Shown here: positions 37,301-49,300 of the stretch, one piece after another
Numbering within the stretch: position 1 is the first letter of the stretch
Layout of the letters: the number at the start of each line of letters is the position of its first letter
Origin: Pisaster brevispinus
Lineage: Eukaryota > Echinodermata > Asteroidea > Forcipulatida > Asteriidae
Reading direction: 5' to 3'
Assembly: GCA_023634235.1 (NCBI GenBank)
Contig: JAMKCF010000009.1
Coordinates: 1,612,001 to 1,676,000 of the forward strand
DNA: 64,000 bases
Translations under genes and position numbers: made by a program
The notes under the pieces: model-generated
What the model saw: only the letters and a program-made list of their open reading frames with translations
Databases searched by the model: none
What the model was told of the DNA's origin: nothing

Positions 37301-40300
37301 TAGTTAATGTAGGTGCTAGCGCTGAATAATTTCCCATCCTTTGCCCGATGCATCATAATGGTGAATCTATTTGGGCAAACCCTCTGAGAGTTTCCGGGAT
37401 TGTTTTTTGTCTGGTAATTGTATGCGTATTCTTAACCCACAGTGTTTTCTTAGTAGGGATTTGTATCAGTATCAACTACATCCTTAAATGGGAAAACTGT
37501 CTGTGGTTTTCTAAGATAAAAGCTGCTTATTAATGCCTGGTATAGTTATTGAGCCTTTTAAGAAACAGATTTTTTCACAGAAAAAAAAATACCATCCATG
37601 AAATTTTCCTCCTGATTCATAGATAAGTCATTTCTAGGAGATTTATTTTCCTTTGTAGAAAGGAAGGGCTGTTTTTATTTTACTCCATTTTATTGTACTT
37701 TATTAACATGGACAACATTTGAAACTAGCAATTAAGGACATGACCTTTACTCTGATGTATATATATATTTTTAAAGGTTTTTTGAAGGTTTTCAAATTCT
37801 GCAACCATTTTCAGCCACTATGATAAAAAGGGTTGATAGTAATTTTTTGCAATTTGTATAGCTCCACCAAACTTGTATTAAGAATTGCTTCAAATATATT
37901 GACCAATAACAATTCTATTTTGAAGCTCCAAAATAAAATTCTATACATTTCAGCTGTGCCTTTTAAATGCTTCAAACTTTTGCTGTTAAGCCAATAAACC
38001 GTGAGTAATAAAATAATAATGAAATTGTGAATGTTGCCAATGGCCACGATGAGTCTTACAACATGTACAGGAGGACATTTTACATAAAACCAGGCAAGCA
38101 TTTCAGGTTTTTGTGATTGTCAAAAGTGGTATTAATGCAATGCATCTGGGTTGTATAGATGGTAAGAATTAACTAATAGAACAAGAATGGCACTGACGCC
38201 TTGGATTTCATTCCACACAGCTGTTAAAAACAACAACTAGCTGCGCGTACAAACGTCTACTTTCATACAAAAAGAAAGTGCTGATACGATCTTAATATTA
38301 CAAGTAATTACAACTGTGACTATTAACACCAAAACTAAAACAATGATGCTGATACAATAAAATGCTAAACAAATGTGTTCACTAAACAAAAATACATAGG
38401 GAACCAGTCACCATCAATGTACATTACAGTGTACTTTGGCTGGTATCCAGCTTGTTCAGCCTTGTCAAAATGCCAAGTAGGTCAAACTGTTGTGACTTGT
38501 GCCACACTATTTGGGGGTTTAAAGAAACAATTAAGTTAAGCTACATTTGGGGGGGTTAAAGAAATAATTAAGTTAAGCTACATTTTCTGCCTAATTTTTA
38601 CTGCCTTACTTTGGAATTCACTACCTGTATCTGCTTCCCTGCCTCTTATAACCTGTCCCAATTCAAACCCAATATCAATGGTCATCTTTCCACATGTTGA
38701 TTTTCTCTTCTTTTATCCCTGTTCCCCTTTTTAGCCCTCACCTTGTTTAACGGCCTTGTGATATGGAATTCAGCATAAAAGAAACAAACCTAAAACAGCA
38801 TTATGAAATTGCACCCTGTTCTTCCGAAACTTCTCTGTAAAGATAAAAAGATGGTAATCCCCATGAATTTCTGTTTACTAGTTTTTTGCTGTTTTCGACT
38901 AAGGGGGAGGGAGGAGATGTTGTTGTTTTGGTAACGAAGTAAAATTTTAAACTTAGCATGGTGATCTAGAGAGGTATTCTCCTGAAGACGCTCAGAACAT
39001 ACTGATGGAAACCTCGAGTTGTCAAGCCAGTGGTTCTTTTCAGAATCACCACAAATCATAGATCAACTTTATTATAGATCAACAAGAAAAGTTACCAGGA
39101 AGCATAGAGATCATGGTCGGGGATTCCCAGTAGGACTACTGCAGCAAGGATAGGAGGCTCAGCATCTCTGTTTCAGTCAGAAGTAACACACACCCTGTGT
39201 TATTTGAAGTCACAACCCAGGGTGTAAATCTACCTCACTGGCAATTTAGAGCCAGAAACGAGAAGAGCATTAAGTGAGCTATTCTAAACTCTGAGGATCG
39301 TGATAATTGGCATAGTCCGCAAAATGTTTTTCCTTATCAGTGGCAAAACTCCATTCTCCGTAATGGCAGAAAAGATGAGTTTAACTAAAAGTGGAAGTGA
39401 ACAACCAATTGGGACATTTTTCAGTCAGGGGAGCGCAATGAAAAACTGAGTGTGCGGGCCGGCGCGATCATGATAATTGCCATCCCTCTGTGCCCTCTCC
39501 CAAACCCATTGCTACTTGGTATGTGTTTAAAATCAGTTCTTACGCTTCTAAATTGTATTTTGGATGTGTATTATTACAAAGAGGTACTTGCCAACAAGTG
39601 ACGGAAGTGACATGTAAGTTTTATTTTGTCTCTAAAACTTTGTACACATTCTAATGGGAAATTTGCATCTCGTCAAAATGCAAAACTGCCCTTTGGGAAC
39701 TCATTCAGAGTCTAGCGATTTTTGGGATTTGAAATACTCTCAAAAACTTACCTCTGGGAAAACTTCCTACATTTTGATAATTTACATTAATAACAATTTA
39801 ATACATTTAGCTTACAAAGGATTTCATGTGAATTTATATATTGATAACTTCAGTGTGAACACAAAAAGAAAAAATTTTGCATTTTTGACAACATTAAAGG
39901 TCCATAATTTGATAAAGTCTCACTTGTAACTTGTTTTGTACGCCCTGTATTACAGTATTATATAAGTATTAAGCATATGAATTAATTGGAAGATGAAAAA
40001 TCCTAAGGTGTTTTTTTTTCTTTCTGTTTTTGTTTTGAAAATAGTATGAATCCTGCTTGTTTTCGTGCCTCAGTTTGAATAAGTACTCAAACTTATTCCA
40101 ACCTTGTGTCCCCCTATTTGGACTATCCCTGGCGACTCCAGAGTGTGTAATCATGTGCACACTCCTAACAAGATCCGTTTGTCACACAACATGTACTCCC
40201 AAACCCAATGCACCCCATGGGCAGCCGGTTATACACACTCTTGCCCGACTTGCCTTGCCTTCAAATTTGTGGAGTGCTGGCGTCCAATTTGCATGGCAAT

Positions 40301-43300
40301 GCCCCGATTAGCATTTGGCCCCGTCAGTCCAATTCAGCTCACATCGTTTGTGCTGAGCGGAGACGCTTATTGCTATGCATTTCAATCAGGTGGGAGCATA
40401 TGCTGAAGAGTCATCGCGTGGACGGCGCTCATCAAACTTTCAGCACCTCACACCCAGTCCCTTTCAAATTTAATCAGTTGTGCGTGAGCGGTTTCGGACC
40501 AGATTGACATTTGAATGTTGCTTAATGTTGCGGGCTGTGGTGCCCAACTCTTAAGAAGGAAGAATCAAGCCGCGGCGTTCCTGTGAGACCCCCTGGGCAA
40601 ATTTGCCAGCAAGCTGTTGCCTGGTTCGAGTTATACAATGCGTGAAGTGTGGAAATGCGATAGGCACGTAGCGTCGGATTCGCACAGGGGTGTGCAATGG
40701 CCACAGGGAACCAACAATCCAAAGCTCTGTGTTTGTTGAAAACCGCAAATCCATACTTTTGTTTGACTAGAATAGTATCGTTTACTAAGCTGCTATCGAT
40801 ATCACTTCCAAGTGAAACATCTCCACTTTGCTACCGGGCTAGCCAGCCTATTATATTAACACCTCATTGTACTTTTAGAAGAAGTAAACCAACAATGTAT
40901 TATCACTTACTAATAACTGCAGGCGAGGTGAAGATGATAAAATAATGAATTGGTCTTGGGCAGAAGTTGAAATAACATGGATAGATCAACAACATCACGC
41001 CAATTCTACCTTTTCGGAGAACTAACAAAATGTGCACATTCACTCTACCAAATCAATCTCATTCTCTCTTTACAGGAAGGAAAAGATCTGTTTCATCTTC
41101 AATGTGCTCTCCACGATAGTCTTGTAATTAATGCCTGGTGTTGTTGTCATTGCTTGCTCTCCATTTTCAGATCCTAATTGCTCCCCAGCCTTTCTCCCAT
41201 AATCTCTCTATTCTTGTCACTCTTTTTCTCATCCATCATCTCCATCCACCATCTCCTTCCCCCCTCCCATCTGCCTTCCCCCCTCCCATCTGCCTTCCCT
41301 GACTTTCTGCTCATTCCCTGGCTTTGTTCTTGTCTTCGTCCTCCACAGCTCATGCTCTGTAAACCTCTGCATCCGCATGGAATGAGGTTAGTGTATGCAT
41401 CTCATCTCATTAAGGCCATCATGGCTGATACAACAGACAGATCTTGCCTTCCCCCCACGGGGACCAAGGCTGAGCTAATCACATCTGACCATGACCCAAT
41501 AGGCACAGCGCCCCACTGCGGATTGACTCAATCTAAATTCATGAAGTTTTGATGACTTCACTTTCTTGAAGCATCCAGTAAACAGCATCCAGCCTGTGCA
41601 TGTCTCTCACACGTCCCCTCCCCTCTCAAATGCAAAAAAAAACACTACCAGATATTGTTAAAAGTGGAAGTGGTGCTGAAATACAGGGAGACGGAAATGT
41701 GACCATCCCGACGATGCTGCCACAATGCAGTTCAATTATATCATGATCTGAAAAGGAGGTGTGGAAACAAGTGTTTCCTCTGTAATAAAGCTCCTTGACT
41801 CGAGTGTCGGTCGGGCGCGCTGACTAACCGCAGATTGGGCCATTCAAGGGCCATCCCTCCATGATGATACTACGTGAAGACGGTGCAAAACTGGACACAT
41901 CCAGCACGAATAATAACAATTGGCATTGGCATCAGGTAGCTGGCAAGACACTTATATCACTGCTATCACCGGTACCCTACTCTCATGGGGACAGTGGCTC
42001 GTTATTATACGACTTCAATTAAACCACAAAAAAACACTTGAAAGGACGCACGCAAGAGATGATGAAAAGTTGGTCTCTCAACACTCAAAGTCTCTTTCTA
42101 ATGGGAGGTATTTCTGTGTTTGTTTTAGCACTACCTTCCAAAACACTTCTCTAAATGACGTTAAATGTGCCCTGAATCGCTAATAGTGAAACCCCCTAAA
42201 TTATGGATGCATTCTGTCAAACAAAATCTGATACTACTCAATCGGCATCACAGAGAATACCCTTTAGGGTTAGGCAAAGAAACTACAGTCTTTTTTATAA
42301 GAAACTTTATAGAAAAACATAAACGTTTTCCCTCAGAAATTCAGAAACGTTTTGTTGGTGTGTTTTTTTTGGCCCAAGTTTAAGAAAGCCAATTAAAAGG
42401 CAAATTTGAAACTTCACTGAATGACTGATCTGACATTATGCTGGCCTTGAAAAATTAAATAAATAAAATATTGTGCTCCAACAACTAAATCAGACTTGGA
42501 GTGTGGGTCTTACACGCCAGATCTCCTTTTTCTCTCTTCCAATCAATTGGGACTGTCCCTTTTACTTTGTATCTTTTGTTTCTAATGTGCTTGAGACAAT
42601 AAAGGCCAAGTTCGAACAAGAACCATTTGTCGACTAGTGGCTGATATGAATTGGTACTCAAGCTCAAAAACATGTGCTGGGTAGGGATACCAGGCAATAC
42701 TGACCACTTGTTGACAAAAGGGCATTGTGCAAACTTTTAGCCATTGTTCCAGTTGAAAAGCCAAAAGAAAAGTCTTCTAAGTTTTCAGGACAGGGTTGCC
42801 GCCACTAGTCGAACAAAACCTGTCAACATTTTCATGATGAGCTTAGTCTTTGTAAACCATCTGAAATGCAACATCCATGAGATACTGTGGACTTTGATCT
42901 TTGGACCAGTATTTGCTATTCTAAGCGAGATACAACGTTTTGACAATTTCAAACTCGTGCGTAACTCGCTACTTAAAGGAGATGTACCAATTTTGCACTG
43001 ACACAACGATGTATACAAACTCCTAGAGTGGACCAAAACAAACAAAGACAAATTAATAATCATGACTTACAATCACCATGCGAAGGAGAGGTGGGAGAGG
43101 ACACCGGAGATGACTGGCACCCATCACTGCTACCGGTGCCCACCGATGTCTGGGATATAGTCCGGGATGGGGGTAACTTCATACCCAGCTGCTCAGCTAG
43201 CTCAGCATGGTCGCCAGCGTGGACATAGTCAAAAAAACTACTCCCTGTCAACTCGACCTGTGAACCAAGGAAATCAAGGAGAAGATCAATATTTGGTAAA

Positions 43301-46300
43301 CTATCAAATTGAACCTTTCTTTTCAAGTGTCTATAAAGTTGAATGACAAATGAAGTTTTGAAACAGAGGCAGAAAAATGAAAAAAATGACACAACGGCTC
43401 TTTTGGATAAATATTTTTCAAGGACCTGATACACTGACAATACAGTATGTTCAACATGCGTTGCGTTTTTAAATTACTCATTGAAGAATTGGCAGACACC
43501 GTTTCAAAGGAATGCCCTAAATCTAAACTTGTAAAAGTTTTAGCCATTAAATGCAAGATCTTCACAATCAAGTACAACAAATTCTTGCATACATAAAGCA
43601 CCAAGATTATTCTTGAGAAATAAATTGTTATACTTGTTTAAATGATGTAATAACTGCATTGGTAGTAAAGAGTAACTATTATGGTTTTAAACTTACACTG
43701 ATGTGAGTAAGAATACAGTGTAAAACCAGGATTAATTTTTGTATAACTGAATATTTATGAAAAATACAATTTTTAAATTTACTGTTATCACTAATAAAGG
43801 GTTACTACAACATGAACTTAATCAGGACCAAATTTCATGGCTCTGCTTACGGCCGAATTTTGCGCTTATGATCACCATGCTCCGCTTACAAGCCCTGAAT
43901 TTCTTCACTAGCTGTGTAAGCGTAGAGTGCCTAGTAACGTGGACGACGCACGTGCACAAGGAAAAGTTCCCTGCTAACCTGTGAAATACGCTAGACGTAA
44001 GTGCGGAGTTCCCTGCTTCCGTGAGTGCTGATTTTTTGCTTACGGTAAGCAGAGCCATGAAATTGGGTCCTGTTGCTTTGTTCTTGTGTAGAGCAATATA
44101 TTTTCCCCTTAGTTAAAGGGAACATCTATGAGGCAAAGGAACGTATCACTGGAACATTTCAAGGGGTTCTAAGACTACAGAGAGACACTGAGGCCTGGGC
44201 AACACCCTAAGTAGTGTAACATTTCCGGGAAAAAAAAATCACACTTTCAAGAAACCCGAGTAGAGCTTGTTTTGTCCCTATCTCATAAGTGGCAAGAAAG
44301 AAAAAAGAAAGAAAATAAACCAGACTAAATTAAGCTACTTTGATGGTAATATCATTTTATCTCATTATATTTCTGAAGGAATAAGTGGTTTCTTTTTCCG
44401 AATTGACACCATGTGAGCATTTTTGATCAAACATTTTCAATGAACCAAACATTTGTGTATCATCTTGTCACACTTTCATCAAACCTACAACACAACGCCC
44501 AAAGTAATTTTTTTTTAAATTCAAAGTGTAAATATCCCCTCTGTCTAGATTATTTACTTGATGTCAGTACCCAACATTAATATTCCATTGTTGAATATTA
44601 AGAAGAAGAGATTACAGTCATAGGGGAAAACATTCTAAAATACCAGCATAACTACTGTGGTATTTATGCACGCAACTTTTTGCAGTTTTTTAAAATTTCA
44701 AAGGCTTCACAGCGTGTCCAATTCATTCATTTATTCCTTAATCAAGGTGCATTTAGGCTTTTAATGCCAACTCAATCGTGAGCAATCACTTCACCCACGG
44801 CATTGGTATGCGCACTACCCACTCCCAGAAGTATCTGTTCATATCAAAGCACTTTTGCCTGAAAGAGGTTCGAACAGGATTAAGTGAGTCCCTTCACTGG
44901 GGAGGAGGGGGGGGGGGGGTATGGAGGAAGGGTGAGTGTGTAGATCTTGCGGCAAGAGATGCCCTGAAGACCCGACAGTCAAATAGACCAAGGAGTTTAA
45001 AGAATCATTCATTTCATTTAGAAGCAATTTGCGGATGGAGATCAGAGTAAATAGGGTGTGTACTTTTGGAAGCGATGGAATCTAACAGGATACCTTGTGT
45101 GTACTCCGGGTCAACAGGCCAAGTATTCATCCACAGAGTTAGAGTACCCAGACTGCGAGCATTACAAAGTGATTTGTGATAATGGAACCTGAATTACGCT
45201 AAATCATTAACCCTTTGGAGACTGTGCTTTTCTGCATAGTCATCGCCACGACCCAGACATAATTTCATCTGTTAAAATATCTTTCCTGGAAAAAAAAAAG
45301 CAAGAATGAAATGATAGGTTGTCTGTTAACACTGGGTACACAAACAACTGTTTGTTCAAGCTAATGTGCAAAAATAAGTTACTGGTCTGACGTTTCCACC
45401 CTAGCAGAGTCTTTCTTGAAGGCTAAATGACCAAAGACTCTGCTAGGGTCGAAACATCAGGCCACCATCTTATTTTTGCATTTATACCAAAGGTCCTTTT
45501 GGTTGGTAAGCAGTTTGCAAAAGCTAATACTATTTTCACATTTAAGCTAAGAGTTTAACTTTTGGACAAATTGGTCAGAAGACTGGGGCCACTTGAGGGG
45601 AATGCTCTTCTATATAGTCTTTTGGTTCGCTTTTATGAAATCCCAAAGCTTTTGTTTGTATTTGATTGTCTTTTTATGTATTGTCTCTGTAAAAATGTTA
45701 AAGTTGAACAAATAAATAGATAAAAAAGAAAAAAAGAAAGATAGAATAAACAAGTAACTGTACCCATGGATTACATAGACAAACTGTTGAATAAGCCATC
45801 TGGAAACAGCATTAAAAAAATGTAATTTAATGTTTTGTTTGGTTGATTGTTATGTGTCAATATTTATAGAGGACTACCTGTTTCTGAGAAAACAACCGCA
45901 ATTTATGTTTTTGAACAAATAATACGATAAATACGATAAAGTGCATTTTCATGGGGTGTCATAGGCCTAGTGCTCATTGTTTGTTTTGTCAGTGCATGGA
46001 GAGAGCCATGGTTATGGTTCTTTGTAGATAAAAACACATTTTTCGCAAAAATTCCCATATTTAAGTTGACAATATTTTTCAGGATAAAACCAGAATAAAC
46101 CAGTTTTTTACTAGGCAAGTTTTAAGATGGACAGGTAATTTTGGGGTAAAAACTATAATGTCACAATACTATAAATTAAATTCAAAAACATAATCTTACA
46201 TAATACATTTTCTAGAAAGAGGTTTTTGCCATTGTTTCTTTTTAAATACTTTTTTTTCAGCAGAAAAAAATGCACTTAACTTTAATGCTACAGTTTTTTA

Positions 46301-49300
46301 AAACAAACTTGCTTTTTCTTTTAAAACTTTGTTCATCAACTATAAAGATTAAGTAAGACGAGAACTTTCATAGAGGATGAGAGTAAAGGATCCTAAAGCA
46401 AAATGAGTTTTGGTTTGAACAGATTGAGAATAAATTGCCCACTTGATTTCACATTGCTGCTCACATAAAAATGTTAAGAATAAATCATCAACCAAAAAGG
46501 TTAAACAAACAATTTCTGTGCAAATTTTTTAAACTGGAGACTTTATGAATTGACTTTTGTATTTATCACTTCTCTTATGGAATAATTCAACCCAGTGTTA
46601 CAAACAAAGTAAGAATATATTTGCCATTGATTGTGATAAGACAAAACTGATTCTGATGAGATAAAATAAGAAAACATTGTGATTGTTTGTAAAATCAATG
46701 AACTTTGTCTGACCGCTTTTTCAATATTACCCAGAGAGGGAGGGAGAGAGAGAGAGAGAGAGAGAGAGAAGAGAAAAAAAATGTGTTTTACAAAATGAAC
46801 CCAGGCACATCAATACCTTTCTGACTATGACAAGAGTAAATATCAGAGTATCAGGCAAAGTGCCTCAAATCACACATCTTCCACTAGAGAGATTTAGAAA
46901 GTCTGTAAATATGCAAGTAATACATCTCCGACCAGAGCTGATGACAGTGTCACTTTGTTTACTCCTCACGCGCTCATGTGCCTCATACGATACTCCAAAC
47001 CCGCCAAGCTCACCACACCGACCATGTCTACTGGCTTGTCAGACCCGATCGGGCGAGCACTGCACCCCAAGTGTAAAGCTAAAACAGGGAAAAGAAGAGC
47101 TGCCGCGCGCCAACTCGCAGACGGCCCAGGTGGCGCAAGCGGAGGCTAATCAGCGACTGTGGCGAGTTCACAGCTGCAAGTATGAAATGCTGAGGGTGTT
47201 TTGACACCCCGTACTCCCCGGTCGATACAGTCCCTTGCGGGATGCTGCACACATGCCAGTGTAATTGGGCATACTAATCATATCACTGACGCATGGTTGC
47301 TGAATTGGAGGGGGCAACAAGCAAAAGTTACACTAATTTTTGTCATCATCCCCCCCCCCCCCTGGTGGGTGTCCATTGTTACATTTGGGTAACTGCGGTA
47401 GAAATAACTGGTTTATCAGCATGTCTGACACTCAGTTTTGAATGAAAATATGACAACGAAAATAAGATTATTCTTATAATGACAGATGCATAATTGAATA
47501 CCAATTTCAAGATCGGCAATTCTGTGTACATAGGTACATGACTATTTTTAATTGAAGTGCACTGCGAAAGTGAGATACGATATTTTGCCAATTTACCAAA
47601 ACTAACAAATATTTATCTTTTCCGTAAGAATTATGATGAGAGTACAACAAAACAAAATTTGAATGAATGTGTCGTTCCTCAAAAATATTACCAGAATATG
47701 CCTGAATCCACAATTTGTTGTTAGTTTAGTTTACTTTCCCTTTGAATGCATGAAACCTAGCATTGGGGAAGTCCTTGGCACTAAGTTTAGTTGTTAAAAG
47801 AAAAAGTCCTTGCGATGAAGAAAACCAAAGACGTACATGCAAACTGTGCCCACATTTGCGACTACGGCTATGGCTGGATTGCCAGTGTAGAAGTACAGGA
47901 CATCCATAGCAACATCCTTAGCAACAGCCATAGCTGTAGCCAAAGCTGCCAATTCGGATACGGCCTAAGGATGTCAATGTGCTAAAAAATGCATACCTCA
48001 GTGTATCATACCTGTGAACAACCCACCCACTAAACCCCAAATAGACCTGCATAAATTTCTGCTCAGAAAAGAAAAGTGAAGTCTCACTACACATTTGCTG
48101 AGGAAATGATCCACACGTGGACATGCTTACTGCGATCTTGCACCTGTGTTATTAACTAATTTCACTGCGTCTAATCTCGCTCTAGCATCTTGTGATGGCT
48201 TCAAAAGCAGAGACCAAGTGCTTTTAATTTTGCATTGCAGCAATGATTCATAGTTCAGGTGTTTGCTTGTAGTCGATATGCGTGTAATAGTCTGGTAATA
48301 CAGGGATCCTTGTTATTTTGGTATCCACAACCAGGTGATCAATCAATTAATATTGGACTGAACAGGTGGACAGTAAGATTGAGTGGACCACTCAGAGTCA
48401 ATCAACAAAAAGGCCTAACTTGCATTTCTCAGCAACTTGATATGAAATCAGTTCTCAGACTGAGCATGGTGTCAATTAAGGATGGCTGATTAAAAACATA
48501 CAAGTTGAATTTTCGGTCAATTTCAAGCTTAACTTCTGGAGGGGAAAAAAAAGAAAAAAAAAGAAGAAGAGAAAAAATACAACAATGACTTGCACATTTT
48601 TTTTTTTAGTATCAAGGTATAATTACTGACCAAAAACAGAGTGAGCAATTAAAGATTTCCATCAATCCAGGCAATAAATAACACACTTACCTGTAAAGTA
48701 AATCAGTGATCAAATGAGAAACTTCTAAGTAGGATTTGAAACTTTGCATGGTGAAGATACAATCAAGTGAGGTTTGCGGAGAGACACCGTTTAATAAATT
48801 TCTTTATGAGCTGTGATGGCTCTGAGAAGAGGGAGTGGTTTAACAACACGGAACCTCCACAGCTCATAAAGAGATTTTGGTTTGGTTGAACTTCTACCCG
48901 AGCAGCCTGTGGAATTTTTTTTTTTTTTCCCAACAGAAATCATAAAGAGTACACAGTGCTTATCACAAATCAGTGTAAAGGAAAAAGTAAAACTCTACTA
49001 CCAAACAGTAGGTTTATATCATCAACCTTAATCATTCTTTGTATTTGTTAAAACAAAACACCAGCAAGATTCGTACCTGTGAGAGACCCAGGTATATGGA
49101 GACAGTTTCAGAGATGTACAAGAATCTCCCGTCATTGCTCAGCGCAAAGAGAAAACCATCCAGGGCCTGTGCGGGGAGGTGAGAGTACAAAAAGAAATAC
49201 AAGATGAGCAGGAGCAGTTAACAGCAATTTGAGGGCTCTCTTTCTACCTCGGCGTAATTGGATGACAGAGCGGGTATAACACTTAATACGACACTAAGTG

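Larger units (their letters stand above)
34846..43070 (-). other. NPAS intron 5 (8.2 kb)
   Basis: The longest intron. It holds the family-2 MITE at 36.39 kb, a 27-bp hairpin (TATAGTGCCC...GGGCACTATA) at 35,213 and the candidate regulatory island at 40.10-40.75 kb. A pyrimidine-rich stretch at 41.2-41.35 kb gives a spurious plus-strand frame. Confidence 0.8.
43258..49076 (-). other. NPAS intron 4 (5.8 kb)
   Basis: Between PAS-A exons 4 and 5. It contains four mobile-element remnants (43.8, 45.4, 47.9 and 48.7 kb), a G13 run at 44,907, a C13 run at 47,350 and the candidate island at 46.9 kb. Confidence 0.8.

Noticed and set aside
41178..41552. Plus-strand 124-codon frame
   Set aside because: Its start lies in a pyrimidine-rich tract (Ser/Leu/Pro repeats), it is within an NPAS intron, and no domain is visible.
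46827..47204. Plus-strand 125-codon frame
   Set aside because: Lies in the GC-richer intronic island where stops are rarer; no family resemblance and no splice context.
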